From assembly GCA_965652395.1 (NCBI GenBank), contig CBFGUW010000016.1, positions 38,435 to 102,434 on the forward strand: 64,000 bases of DNA, written 5' to 3'. This document shows, piece by piece, positions 42,739 through 51,095 of this stretch (its first letter is position 1; every line of letters begins with the position of its first letter). The notes beneath the pieces are model-generated. The model had not been told where the DNA came from. It saw only the letters and a program-made list of their open reading frames with translations, and did no database searches. The translations under genes were made by a program, and so were the position numbers. The stretch is from Saccharospirillum sp965652395. Its GTDB lineage: Bacteria; Pseudomonadota; Gammaproteobacteria; Pseudomonadales; Natronospirillaceae.

Positions 42739-43557
42739 CTAGCGCGGCTGACAGGATGGGCAAAAAAAGGTGCCTCTGTTACTGGTGCGAAACTCCCGAA
42801 CCGGAGTCTCGCAGCGTCGGCAGGGAAGGCCAGTGCGACCATACACATTCAGCGACTGGGCAAAATACCCAGGCTTGCCATCACCGCCGACGAAATCCCG
42901 CAGTGTCGTGCCGCCTTCATTAATCGCCAAGGCCAACACCTGCTTCACATTCGCCACCAACCGCTCGCTTTCTTTACGCGTAAGCCGTCCGGTCGGTTTA
43001 TGCGGGTAGATGCCACTCATAAAGAGGGCTTCGTTGGCATAGATGTTCCCCACGCCCACCACGATACGGGCATCCATTAAAAAAGTTTTGATCTTGGTCT
43101 TACGTTTGCGGCTTTTCTGGAACAAATAGTCGGCACTGAAATCGTCCGTCAGGGGTTCAGGCCCCAAATGGGCGATCAGTTCATGCTCTTCGATAGGCGC
43201 TTCAGTATACAACCAGGCACCGAACCGCCGGGGGTCGTTGTATCTAAGACGAACACCGTTATCGAGTTCAACGTCAATATGATCGTGCTTCCCGGGCGTC
43301 GGGTCGTCCAACAGGACCCGCACACTGCCGGACATGCCCAGATGCACAATCAGCATGCCGCGCTCCAGCTCGATCAGCAGGTACTTGGAGCGCCGATGGG
43401 TCGCGAGAATCTTCTGATCCTGCACCTGCTCGGGCAGCTCAGGCGGGACCGGCCACCGCAGACGGCCATCGCGCACCGTCAAACGGCTGATCCGGCGTCC
43501 CAGAATATGAGGTTCGATGCCACGTCGGGTTGTTTCAACTTCGGGTAATTCAGGCAT
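42739..43557 (-). CDS. mutM: Formamidopyrimidine-DNA glycosylase
   Basis: 272 residues. The processed N-terminus PELPEVETTRRGIEPHI gives Pro2 and Glu3, the catalytic residues for base excision of 8-oxoguanine and FaPy with beta/delta-elimination. Also seen are the H2TH region (VVGVGNIYANEALF) and the C-terminal zinc finger CRRC...F-C-SCQ, which starts with YGRTGLPCRRCETPV. It acts in oxidative DNA repair. It is read toward pdxH. The upstream spacer (43558-43893) contains no gene but carries a long hairpin repeat. Confidence 0.95.
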   Translation of the reverse strand: MPELPEVETTRRGIEPHILGRRISRLTVRDGRLRWPVPPELPEQVQDQKILATHRRSKYLLIELERGMLIVHLGMSGSVRVLLDDPTPGKHDHIDVELDNGVRLRYNDPRRFGAWLYTEAPIEEHELIAHLGPEPLTDDFSADYLFQKSRKRKTKIKTFLMDARIVVGVGNIYANEALFMSGIYPHKPTGRLTRKESERLVANVKQVLALAINEGGTTLRDFVGGDGKPGYFAQSLNVYGRTGLPCRRCETPVREFRTSNRGTFFCPSCQPR

Positions 43558-43693
43558 GGTGGGCCTCGCAATGAATCGCGGGGATTATCGCATAGCACCC
43601 AGGGGATTCCAGCCATGGACAGCCCCCTTAATAGGGAGCCGAGATGTAAGGCATAGTCGCCGGACATTAATAGTCGGCAACCGGGGAGCGAGA

Positions 43694-43803
43694 GCGAGGC
43701 CTGGGGGTGATCCCCTCCGGGGATGTCCGAGGCAGGACGCCGAGGCCAAGCGTACAAGGACGTATTCACAGCGACCCCGGATGGGATCACCCCCAGGCCT
43801 CGC
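43694..43803 (-). repeat. Family-1 long hairpin repeat, copy A
   Basis: A perfect 21-bp inverted repeat (43694-43714 with 43783-43803) flanks 68 bases. On the minus strand the interior contains TCCGGGGTCG, GTGAATACGTCCTTGT and TGCCTCGGACATCCCC, colinear with copy C at 60936. The inner stem is degenerate in this copy (CCTCGGCG, where CCGAGGCA would pair). It lies between mutM and rpmG. The rest of this spacer (43558-43693) holds nothing I can identify. Confidence 0.75.
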
Positions 43804-43852
43804 GCCTACCTCAAGGAGGCATTGGCTGGCAGGGGCAATATATTGCGGGCAC

Positions 43853-43880
43853 AAAAAAACCCGGACTGGCCGGGTTTTTT
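43853..43880 (-). terminator. Intrinsic terminator of rpmB-rpmG
   Basis: CCCGG and CCGGG pair around ACTGG, flanked by an A run and a T run, so it works as a terminator on the minus strand and also looks functional on the plus strand. It lies 14 bases past the rpmG stop. Confidence 0.85.
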
Positions 43881-43893
43881 ACTGAAACCGAGA

Positions 43894-44049
43894 TTACTTG
43901 ATCTTGGCTTCTTTGAACATCACGTGCTTGCGAACAACTGGATCGAACTTTTTGAATTCCAGTTTGTCCGGAGTGTTACGCTTGTTCTTGTCTGTGGTGT
44001 AGAAGTAGCCGGTACCGGCGCTGGACACCAATTTGATCTTATCACGCAT
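43894..44049 (-). CDS. rpmG: 50S ribosomal protein L33
   Basis: 51 residues, MRDKIKLVSSAGTGYFYTT followed by DKNKRNTPDKLEFKKFDPVVRKH and ending FKEAKIK. This is the Cys-free (zinc-independent) form of bL33, as the KNKRNTPDKLE segment lacks the CxxC pairs of the C+ type. It binds the large subunit near the E site. It lies 11 bases after rpmB in the standard rpmB-rpmG operon. Confidence 0.97.
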   Translation of the reverse strand: MRDKIKLVSSAGTGYFYTTDKNKRNTPDKLEFKKFDPVVRKHVMFKEAKIK

Positions 44050-44060
44050 GACCAGGCTCC

Positions 44061-44297
44061 TTAGATTTTCTCACCACGGGCACGAATGTCGGTCAAAACC
44101 GTCTCAATGCCCTTCTTATCGATGATGCGCATGCCCTTAGAGGAAACACGCAGTTTCACAAAACGCTTTTCACCCTCAACCCAGAAACGGTGAGTGTGCA
44201 GGTTCGGCAGGAACCGACGCTTGGTTTTGCGATGTGAGTGGGAAACGTTGTTCCCGGTTACAGGACGCTTACCCGTAACTTGGCAAATTCTAGACAT
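44061..44297 (-). CDS. rpmB: 50S ribosomal protein L28
   Basis: 78 residues starting MSRICQVTGKRPVTGNNVSHS, followed by HRKTKRRFLPNL and the strand HRFWVEGEKRFVKLRVS, the full bL28 pattern. As in E. coli it precedes rpmG. The upstream promoter at 44432 fits constitutive, strong expression. In E. coli the same operon follows radC/coaBC (dfp), and here radC and coaBC are again the next genes upstream. Confidence 0.97.
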   Translation of the reverse strand: MSRICQVTGKRPVTGNNVSHSHRKTKRRFLPNLHTHRFWVEGEKRFVKLRVSSKGMRIIDKKGIETVLTDIRARGEKI

Positions 44298-44431
44298 TGT
44301 AATCGCCTCCGATTCTTCGGTGACACCGACGTTTCAACAAACGGATCGACCCCCCGATGGTGAATGGGTTCGGTCGCCATTAGCCCCCGATCCGCCCTGT
44401 CGATCCGGGGCCCGGATAAAATGAGGCGCGA

Positions 44432-44460
44432 TTTATACCAGAACACGCGCCCCATCTCAA
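44432..44460 (-). promoter_or_regulatory. Sigma-70 promoter of rpmB-rpmG
   Basis: Minus-strand TTGAGA, 17 bases, TATAAA: five of six matches in each hexamer and ideal spacing, about 135 bases before the rpmB start. The GC-rich leader between (GGATCGGGGGC, then repeats) could be structured. Confidence 0.75.
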
Positions 44461-44501
44461 GCAGAAATGGTGAAAAATTAAGCGAGTGGTGGGGCGCTGT
44501 A

Positions 44502-44576
44502 CGGGAGATGCTTGATGGGAGACGCTGAACGCCAGCACCCAATCATGCCCTTGCGTCTCCCGTGCAGCATCTCCCG
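44502..44576. repeat. Family-2 hairpin repeat, copy 1 (radC/rpmB spacer)
   Basis: Two nested perfect stems: CGGGAGATGCT with AGCATCTCCCG (11 bp), and inside them GGGAGACGC with GCGTCTCCC (9 bp), separated by four-base interior loops. The same GGGAGACGC arms recur at 46566-46631 and 50054-50150. It ends just before the radC stop. Confidence 0.7.
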
Positions 44577-44585
44577 GCCAGCAAA

Positions 44586-45260
44586 CTACAACCAGCCCCG
44601 CTCAGCGAAGCTCACCACCACACCCGCTCCAACCACCATATGATCCAGCACCCGCACATCGATGGCCGACAGCGAATCCACCAGCCGCTCCGTAATGTGG
44701 CGGTCCGCCTGGCTGGGCTCCGCCACACCGCTCGGGTGGTTGTGTGCCAGAATCGCGGCGGCGGCATTGTGCTTCAGCGCTGTGCGGACTACTTCTCTTG
44801 GATAGACCGCCGCACCGTCGATGGTCCCCTTGAATAGGGGCTCATAAGCCAAGACCCGATGTTGGTTATCCAGCCAGATCGCCGAGAACACCTCGTGCTT
44901 CAGGCCCCGCATCTGCGCCAGCAAAAAACGGCGGGTATCGGCCGGGGAGGTGAGCGACGGGCCGGATTGCAGCTCATCCATCAGAAAACGCCGACCCATT
45001 TCCAGCACCGCCTGGAGCTGTACGTATTTGGCCTTACCCAGCCCTTTTCCTGCACAAAACTGAGCTTCATCCGCCGCGAGCAGCGGGGTGAGTCCACCGT
45101 AGTCGACCAGCAGTTGTCGCGACAGATCAACGGCGGTCAGGCCGGGCAGTCCGGTTCGAAGAAAGATCGCCAACAGTTCGGCATCGGTCAGGGCGTTCGC
45201 GCCCATGGTGAGTAGTTTTTCCCTTGGCCGGTCTGTTTCCGGCCAGTCCTTTATCGTCAT
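44586..45260 (-). CDS. radC: RadC family JAB1/MPN-domain protein
   Basis: 224 residues (E. coli 221). A helix-hairpin-helix-like N-terminus (LLAADEAQFCAGKGLGKAKYVQLQAVLEMGRR) is followed by the metal-binding JAMM core: E in LKHEVFSAIWLD, then AILAHNHPSGVAEPSQAD with the HxH...D ligands. Despite the name, a DNA-repair role is not supported in E. coli. The JAMM core suggests a peptidase or isopeptidase-like activity, but no substrate is known. It is divergent from coaBC with a 106-base spacer, the usual arrangement. Confidence 0.93.
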   Translation of the reverse strand: MTIKDWPETDRPREKLLTMGANALTDAELLAIFLRTGLPGLTAVDLSRQLLVDYGGLTPLLAADEAQFCAGKGLGKAKYVQLQAVLEMGRRFLMDELQSGPSLTSPADTRRFLLAQMRGLKHEVFSAIWLDNQHRVLAYEPLFKGTIDGAAVYPREVVRTALKHNAAAAILAHNHPSGVAEPSQADRHITERLVDSLSAIDVRVLDHMVVGAGVVVSFAERGWL

Positions 45261-45366
45261 GGTCCCTTTCGGTCCTTGTGTTGATGGCGCGCTTCATCGC
45301 GCCGGTGAGGAATACCACCCCCTGTGGTATTCTTGCGGGCCTATTTGTACTGCCCGGGGCGCGACA

Positions 45367-46659
45367 ATGCAAACACTGGTCCGCAAACGCATCATCGTCG
45401 GTATTACCGGCGGCATCGCCGCTTACAAGGCGGCGGAACTGGTACGCGAGCTGATGCGCGCTGGCGCCGAGGTGCGGGTGGTCATGACCGACGCCGCCAA
45501 GGAATTCATAACACCCCTTACGTTGCAGGCCCTGAGTGGCAAACCCGTTCACCACAGCCTGTTGGATGAAGAAGCCGAAATGGGCATGGGGCACATAGAG
45601 CTCGCCCGCTGGGCCGACCTGCTGCTGGTCGCCCCGGCCTCGGCGGACTTCATCGCCCGCCTGGCCGCCGGGATGGGCAACGATCTGTTGACCACTCTAT
45701 GCCTGGCCACCAAGGCGCCCATTGCGCTTGCGCCGGCCATGAATGAGAAAATGTGGCTGAACGCCACGACTCAAGCCAATGTTAAGCGTCTGCGCGATGC
45801 TTACCCGGATATGCGCTGGTTCGGCCCCGATGCCGGGCAACAGGCCTGCGGCGACATCGGGCCGGGCCGCATGCTGGAACCTCTGGGGCTGGCTGAGCTG
45901 GCGGCGGGATGTTTTGACACCGGTACGCTGACCGGTCGCCGGGTGGTGATTACCGCCGGGCCCACCCGGGAGGCCATCGATCCGGTCCGTTATCTGAGCA
46001 ACCACAGCAGTGGCAAAATGGGGTTTGCCCTGGCCCAGGCCGCCGCCGACGCCGGGGCCGATGTGGTGCTGATCGCGGGCCCGGTCACGCTGCCCACGCC
46101 AGACCGGGTGACTCGTGTCGATGTGATCTCGGCAAGGGACATGCACAAGGCCTCGCTCGAACAACTGGATGGCACAGACCTCTTTATCGGCACCGCCGCC
46201 GTAGCGGATTTCCGGCCCAAGGTTCCGCATGAACAGAAACTCAAGAAGCAGCCAGGGCAAAATGAAATGACTCTGCAACTGGTTGAAAACCCCGACATCA
46301 TCGCCGACGTCGCCAAGGCCGGGAATCGTCCGACCTGCGTAGTGGCCTTCGCCGCCGAAACCCAAAACCTGAAAAGCTACGCACGCACCAAATTGGACAA
46401 GAAAGGGGTCGATTGGGTGGTCGCCAACGACGTTTCACGGTCCGATATCGGTTTCGGCAGCGAACAAAACGAAATACTTCTGGTCAGCCGCGACAACAGC
46501 CAGGCTTTTGGACCGGCCGGCAAACAACAGGTTGCTCATTTTTTGATTGAAACGCTGGCAAAAACGCTGAATGGGAAACATGAAACGCAAGCCACCAGCA
46601 GCCTCTCAGCGTCTTCCGTCTCCCATTCCGCATCTCCCCCCTCTAAGGATTCCCAATGA
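45367..46659 (+). CDS. coaBC: Bifunctional phosphopantothenoylcysteine decarboxylase / phosphopantothenate-cysteine ligase
   Basis: 430 residues. The N-terminal CoaC half is a flavoprotein (IIVGITGGIAAYKAAELVREL; PAMNEKMW; HxxL region HIELARWADLLLVAPASADFIARLAAGM). The C-terminal CoaB half has VVITAGPTREAIDPVRYLSNHSSGKMG and a Lys-rich KLKKQPGQNEMTLQL loop. It makes 4'-phosphopantetheine for coenzyme A from phosphopantothenate and cysteine. The last ~25 residues (from GKHETQ) are a Ser/Ala-rich tail encoded by a family-2 hairpin repeat and are not part of the conserved enzyme. The start at 45367 fits the family; the frame opens 54 codons earlier inside radC. Its stop overlaps the dut start (ATGA). 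Confidence 0.96.
   Translation: MQTLVRKRIIVGITGGIAAYKAAELVRELMRAGAEVRVVMTDAAKEFITPLTLQALSGKPVHHSLLDEEAEMGMGHIELARWADLLLVAPASADFIARLAAGMGNDLLTTLCLATKAPIALAPAMNEKMWLNATTQANVKRLRDAYPDMRWFGPDAGQQACGDIGPGRMLEPLGLAELAAGCFDTGTLTGRRVVITAGPTREAIDPVRYLSNHSSGKMGFALAQAAADAGADVVLIAGPVTLPTPDRVTRVDVISARDMHKASLEQLDGTDLFIGTAAVADFRPKVPHEQKLKKQPGQNEMTLQLVENPDIIADVAKAGNRPTCVVAFAAETQNLKSYARTKLDKKGVDWVVANDVSRSDIGFGSEQNEILLVSRDNSQAFGPAGKQQVAHFLIETLAKTLNGKHETQATSSLSASSVSHSASPPSKDSQ
46566..46631. repeat. Family-2 hairpin repeat, copy 2, inside the coaBC 3' end
   Basis: GAATGGGA (46569-46576) pairs with TCCCATTC (46621-46628), with GC/GC continuing after one mismatch. The flanks AACGCTGAATGGGA and CAGCGTCTTCCGTCTCCC match copy 3 at 50054. 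It encodes the CoaBC tail and ends about 24 bases before dut. Confidence 0.6.
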
Positions 46660-47114
46660 AAAAAACGCTGAAAATTAAAAAGCTGGATGCCCGCCTGGGT
46701 GACACCATTCCGCTGCCCAGCTATGGCACCGAGGGCTCCGCCGGTCTCGATTTACGCGCCTGCCTGGACGCGGCGGAAGTGTTGGAACCCGGCCAGACCA
46801 AACTGATCGGCACGGGGCTGGCCATTCACATCGAAGACCCGGCCTATGCGGCCATGATTCTTCCGCGTTCCGGTCTTGGTCACAAACACGGCGTGGTGCT
46901 GGGCAACCTGGTGGGTCTGATCGATTCCGATTACCAGGGCGAGCTGATGATTTCCTGTTGGAACCGTGGCATTGAAACGTTCACCATCGAACCGGGCGAA
47001 CGCCTGGCGCAATTGGTTTTGGTACCGGTGGTGCAGGCGGATTTCGAATGGGTCGAAAGTTTCGAGGATTCTGTCCGTGGCGAGGGCGGTTTTGGTCATA
47101 CCGGTCGCCACTGA
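46656..47114 (+). CDS. dut: dUTP diphosphatase
   Basis: 152 residues, a homotrimeric all-beta dUTPase that hydrolyses dUTP to dUMP and pyrophosphate. All five motifs are visible: AGLDLRACLD, PRSGLGHKHGVVLGNLVGLIDSDYQGEL (motifs II and III), GERLAQLV and the flexible C-terminal VRGEGGFGHTGRH. Four-base overlap with coaBC. The coaBC-dut-algC-argB order is the Pseudomonas one. It is followed by a 295-base noncoding stretch with strong hairpins before algC. Confidence 0.97.
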   Translation: MKKTLKIKKLDARLGDTIPLPSYGTEGSAGLDLRACLDAAEVLEPGQTKLIGTGLAIHIEDPAYAAMILPRSGLGHKHGVVLGNLVGLIDSDYQGELMISCWNRGIETFTIEPGERLAQLVLVPVVQADFEWVESFEDSVRGEGGFGHTGRH

Positions 47115-47190
47115 TCGGTCATTGGCCAAAAGGAGGCTTAACGCTTTCACAGCCTTGGGCTAAAGTAACCCAGTGAGTGGCTGCTGACTG

Positions 47191-47363
47191 ACTAGTTTGT
47201 GCCCACCCAGAAATACCATTTCTGGGTGGGCACTATCGCGGTGCAGGGATGCACCGTCAAAATCGAGCACCTTAGTGCTTGATTTTGCGAGCCAGGAAAA
47301 ACCGCGTTTTTCCTGAGCGATTCCGCGAAACGCCAGGGAGGGCGGTTCAGGATGAAAACTAGT
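47191..47363. other. Cluster of four hairpins in the dut-algC spacer
   Basis: Bounded by ACTAGTTT and AAACTAGT (with GGCTG/CAGCC further out at 47179 and 47369). Inside: a perfect 15-bp stem 47199-47233; CGGTGCA/TGCACCG around GGGA at 47239-47256 (same core as family-1 repeats, read on the minus strand); a 12-bp stem with one G-U at 47259-47286; and a 9-bp stem CAGGAAAAA/TTTTTCCTG at 47293-47315. The last could terminate dut transcripts. The whole can be drawn as a multi-branched RNA or a cruciform. No gene is present in 47115-47409. Confidence 0.6.
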
Positions 47364-47409
47364 TCGCTCAGCCCTCCTGTATTCTTGACCGACAATAAAG
47401 GAAGAGTCC

Positions 47410-50010
47410 GTGGCATTTCCTACGTTAAAAAAGGCTGCTAATAAAAAGAACAAGGCGCCCGGCGATTCGTCGGCCAAGACCAAATCCAACTTATCGGCCA
47501 ACCGAGGGGTTTTCAGCTTTATGCTGATCCCCGTATTGGCGTTGGCGGCATCGGTTGGTGCTGCCGCCTGGTGGGTGATCAACCAAACCATCGGCCCGGT
47601 CAACCAAAACCACCAGACGGTGCTGGTCACTCAAATGGCGAACCAGTACGAAGCCTATTTCAATAATGTCCTGGCCCAGCACAAGGCACTGATGAGCCGC
47701 CTTGCCAATAGCGAGGACATCATCACCCTGTTGAGCGAGGGTGACCTGGACACCCTGGACGAGGCCGAACAACGCATCGTCAGCCAGGTGCCTCATGGTC
47801 TGGCTGTGCATCTCTTCCCTCAAGGCCAGGCAGTCACTCAACCCGACGCCAACCCACCGCTCGGATTCGCCGGGCTTGATATGATCCGGCGTACGGAACA
47901 GGGGCAGACTCTGGCCTGGGAAGCTCATCAGGCCGACGGCCAGGCCTATCTGCATGCCGTTACCGCCGTGCGCAACACCGAGGGCAATCTGGTGGGTACC
48001 TTGAGTGTCAGCCAGAACCTGGATTACCTTCGCCAGGAACTGGCCGGAATTGACGGCAGCCAGGGGAATGTTTTGGTGCAACAACAATTCCAGGGCGGTC
48101 CCCGCCAGACGTTGCTCACTTATGGCGCCAAGAACAGCAATGAAGTCATTTCCCTGCGTTCGGACAATCCAAATTGGACGCTGACGTTTCAACCCTCCGA
48201 TGAACTGGCCCAATCCACAGTGTTCGCCGCTACCAGCCTTTGGTCCGCGTTCGGGCTTATTCTTCTGGTTGGTTTGGGCTCTTTGATATTGGCCGCGAAT
48301 CGGTTACAGGCTGCCCTACGTCACGATGGCAACCTTCTGGCCCGCCATGTGCAAAAGGTTATCGGGGGTGGTCAGCCATCCACCGAGGCTTATTCACTGG
48401 CCATATTCAACAGCGTGGCAAAAAGCCTGACTCGGATGCGGATGGGCAAGGCCCAGCCCAAGTCCGCGTCGGTCGCAATCGGCGCTCAGGAGACTCCGCT
48501 GGTGGAAGCCGGTATGGAACCTGAGCAGGAACAAGCCGACACTGTGATGGACGACTTCGATGTTTCCATGATGGAAAGCGACAGCGACCTTCTGGGGATG
48601 GATTCAACGCCGCCGCCACCCGTCCAGGCCCGCACCCAAAGCGTACCCGCCGAGATTTTCCGTGCCTATGACATCCGCGGTGTGATGGGCGACACCCTGG
48701 ATGCCGGAATCGCCCGGCAGATTGGTCTGGCCATCGGCAGCGAAGCTTACGATCGGGGCGATCAGTCCGTGGTAGTCGGGCGCGATGGTCGTCTCTCCAG
48801 TCCGGAACTGACCAAAGCGTTGATATCGGGTTTGACGGAAAGCGGGTGCGATGTCATCGACATTGGCGTAGTGCCGACCCCGCTGGCTTATTACGCTACA
48901 CACACGCTGGGTGCCACCTCCTGCGTGATGGTTACCGGCAGCCACAATCCGGGCAACTACAATGGCTTTAAAGTGGTGCTCGCTGGCAACGCCCTCACTG
49001 GAGACGAGATTCAAGCGCTTCATCAGCGCATCGAAGAGGAAAACTTCCTCAGCGGCAACGGTGGCATTACCAGCAACGAGATTGCCCCAAACTACATCAA
49101 CCGAGTGGTGGAGGATGTCAAAGTCACCCGACCGATGAAAGTGGTGGTCGACTGTGGCAACGGTGTGGCTGGCAATATCGCCCCCAAACTGATCAAGTCG
49201 CTGGGCTGCCACGTGCTGCCACTGTATTGCGATATCGACGGTAATTTCCCGAATCACCACCCTGATCCAGGTGATGAAAAGAACCTTCAGGATCTGGCGC
49301 GTACCGTCGTGGAAACCCGGGCCGACATCGGCATCGCCTTCGACGGCGACGGCGACCGGATCGGCCTGGTCACCAACAGCGGCAAAATCATTCACGCCGA
49401 CCGGCTGTTGATGCTGCTGGCAAAAGACATGATCACCCGGAACCCCGGCGCGGCCGTGCTCTACGATGTGAAATGCAGCCGCCGCCTGCACGGTTTGATT
49501 GTGGGTTACGGCGGTAAACCGATCATGTGGAAAACGGGCCATTCCCACATCAAGCGCAAGATGAAGGAATCCGGCGCCCTGCTGGCAGGCGAAATGAGCG
49601 GTCATGTTTTTTACAAGGAGCGCTGGTACGGTTTTGATGATGCGCTCTATACAGCCGCGCGATTGCTGGAAATCGTCTCTGCCAAGAGCGACAGCCTGGA
49701 TGCCCTGTTCGGCAGCTTCCCGGAAGATTTGGCGACTCCTGAGATCAGTATTGCCGCTCCGGAAAAACGCAAATTCGACATTATTGAGCAGTTGCAACGC
49801 CGGGCGATTTTCGAAGGCGGGAAAATCACCGATATCGACGGGCTGCGTGTGGACTTTCCGGACGGCTGGGGGCTGGTGCGGGCGTCCAACACCACACCCA
49901 AACTGGTGTGCCGCTTCGAGGCGGATACGGATCAGGCCTTGACCCGTATTCAGGCGCAGTTCCGTTCGCAGCTTCAAGCCGTTGACAGCCAACTGCAGAT
50001 TCCCTTTTAA
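47410..50010 (+). CDS. algC: Phosphomannomutase/phosphoglucomutase with N-terminal membrane-anchored sensor-like extension
   Basis: 866 residues, about twice the size of P. aeruginosa AlgC (463). Residues about 412-866 are the alpha-D-phosphohexomutase: VPAEIFRAYDIRG, phosphoserine Ser511 in TGSHNPGNYNGFK, metal loop DGDGDRIG, sugar loop GEMSGHVFYKERW, and a phosphate-binding RASNTTPKLVCRFE end. It interconverts mannose-6-P/mannose-1-P and glucose-6-P/glucose-1-P for alginate, LPS and other polysaccharides. Residues 1-410 contain two transmembrane helices (about 35-57 and 280-300) around a periplasmic domain resembling a chemoreceptor-type sensor, then a charged linker. Such long AlgC forms occur in several gammaproteobacteria. 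The start is GTG with AAGGAAGAG upstream. Position between dut and argB fits Pseudomonas. Confidence 0.95.
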   Translation: MAFPTLKKAANKKNKAPGDSSAKTKSNLSANRGVFSFMLIPVLALAASVGAAAWWVINQTIGPVNQNHQTVLVTQMANQYEAYFNNVLAQHKALMSRLANSEDIITLLSEGDLDTLDEAEQRIVSQVPHGLAVHLFPQGQAVTQPDANPPLGFAGLDMIRRTEQGQTLAWEAHQADGQAYLHAVTAVRNTEGNLVGTLSVSQNLDYLRQELAGIDGSQGNVLVQQQFQGGPRQTLLTYGAKNSNEVISLRSDNPNWTLTFQPSDELAQSTVFAATSLWSAFGLILLVGLGSLILAANRLQAALRHDGNLLARHVQKVIGGGQPSTEAYSLAIFNSVAKSLTRMRMGKAQPKSASVAIGAQETPLVEAGMEPEQEQADTVMDDFDVSMMESDSDLLGMDSTPPPPVQARTQSVPAEIFRAYDIRGVMGDTLDAGIARQIGLAIGSEAYDRGDQSVVVGRDGRLSSPELTKALISGLTESGCDVIDIGVVPTPLAYYATHTLGATSCVMVTGSHNPGNYNGFKVVLAGNALTGDEIQALHQRIEEENFLSGNGGITSNEIAPNYINRVVEDVKVTRPMKVVVDCGNGVAGNIAPKLIKSLGCHVLPLYCDIDGNFPNHHPDPGDEKNLQDLARTVVETRADIGIAFDGDGDRIGLVTNSGKIIHADRLLMLLAKDMITRNPGAAVLYDVKCSRRLHGLIVGYGGKPIMWKTGHSHIKRKMKESGALLAGEMSGHVFYKERWYGFDDALYTAARLLEIVSAKSDSLDALFGSFPEDLATPEISIAAPEKRKFDIIEQLQRRAIFEGGKITDIDGLRVDFPDGWGLVRASNTTPKLVCRFEADTDQALTRIQAQFRSQLQAVDSQLQIPF

Positions 50011-50053
50011 TCCCGGCGCCTGAATTTGTGATGAGGGACACGGAACGCTGAAT

Positions 50054-50150
50054 GGGAGACGCTTGACGGTAGACGCTGGTTTGAAGCGGCTTCCTCGGCA
50101 TGGAGTAGGATTACCAGCCAGCGTTTTCCGTTTAGCATTCCGCGTCTCCC
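50054..50150. repeat. Family-2 hairpin repeat, copy 3 (algC-argB spacer)
   Basis: GGGAGACGC (50054-50062) pairs with GCGTCTCCC (50142-50150), and ACGCTGG (50073-50079) with CCAGCGT (50118-50124). The left flank AACGCTGAATGGGAGACGC is shared with copy 2. It fills most of the spacer and stops short of the argB ribosome-binding site. Confidence 0.65.
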
Positions 50151-50186
50151 GCGATACAAGCGTCTTCCAGAACCAAGGAACCAATC

Positions 50187-51095
50187 ATGCCTCTCGACCG
50201 CAAGACCGCTTTGAACTTCGTCAACGTGCTGCACGAGGCGCTGCCCTATTTGCAGCGCTTCCAGGGTGCCACCGTGGTGATCAAGTACGGCGGCAATGCC
50301 ATGGTCGACGAGACACTGAAAGCCAGTTTTGCCCGCGACATCGTGCTGCTGAAAACCGTGGGCATCAATCCGGTCGTGGTGCATGGCGGTGGCCCTCAGA
50401 TTGGCGAACTGCTGACCAAGCTGAACATTGAAAGCCGTTTTGTTAACGGTATGCGCGTGACCACCAGTGAAACGATGGATGTGGTGGAGATGGTGCTGGG
50501 CGGCCTGGTCAACAAGGAGATCGTCAACCTGATCAACCAGGCGGGCGGTCAGGCATTCGGCATTACCGGTAAGGATGGCCATACCATTCAGGCCAAGAAG
50601 CTGAAGGTCACCCAGAAGACGCCGGATCTGGCGAAGTCCGAGATTATCGATATCGGCCATGTGGGCGAGGTCGAGAAAGTCGATACCCGTCTGATTCGTT
50701 TGATGGCCGAGGGTGGTTACATTCCGGTTGTGGCGCCGATCGGCGTGGGTTCGGACGGCGCTTCCTATAATATCAATGCGGATCTGGTGGCCGGTAAACT
50801 GGCCGAGGTGCTGGGTGCGGAAAAATTGATTCTGCTGACCAATATCAGCGGCCTGCAGGATAAGGAAGGCCAGGTGTTGACCGGCCTGACGACCGCACAG
50901 GTAAATGCGTTGATCGAGGACGGCACTATTTACGGCGGGATGCTGCCGAAGATCCAGTGTGCGCTGGATGCCATTCACAATGGCGTGACCAGTGCGCACA
51001 TTATCGACGGTCGGGTTGCTCACGCGACTTTGCTGGAAATTTTCTCGGACGAAGGGGTCGGCACCCTGATCAGTAACCAGACGGAAGTACTATGA
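50187..51095 (+). CDS. argB: Acetylglutamate kinase
   Basis: 302 residues, amino-acid kinase fold. Motifs: VVIKYGGNAMVDE, VHGGGPQIGELL, RVTTSETMDVVEMVL, and the C-terminal GGMLPKIQCALDAIHNGV with ATP-site Lys. It phosphorylates N-acetyl-L-glutamate, the second step of arginine synthesis. The N-terminal helix MPLDRKTALNFVNVLHEALPYLQRF is the one typical of arginine-sensitive hexameric NAGKs, so feedback inhibition is likely. Overlaps slmA by four bases. Confidence 0.97.
   Translation: MPLDRKTALNFVNVLHEALPYLQRFQGATVVIKYGGNAMVDETLKASFARDIVLLKTVGINPVVVHGGGPQIGELLTKLNIESRFVNGMRVTTSETMDVVEMVLGGLVNKEIVNLINQAGGQAFGITGKDGHTIQAKKLKVTQKTPDLAKSEIIDIGHVGEVEKVDTRLIRLMAEGGYIPVVAPIGVGSDGASYNINADLVAGKLAEVLGAEKLILLTNISGLQDKEGQVLTGLTTAQVNALIEDGTIYGGMLPKIQCALDAIHNGVTSAHIIDGRVAHATLLEIFSDEGVGTLISNQTEVL

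Noticed and set aside
43707..43901. Small overlapping frames across the family-1 repeat between mutM and rpmG
   Set aside because: They run through the inverted repeat and terminator with no ribosome-binding site or homology; the repeat explains the sequence.
48604..50184. 526-codon frame opposite algC
   Set aside because: It shadows the conserved phosphohexomutase domain and has no family features.
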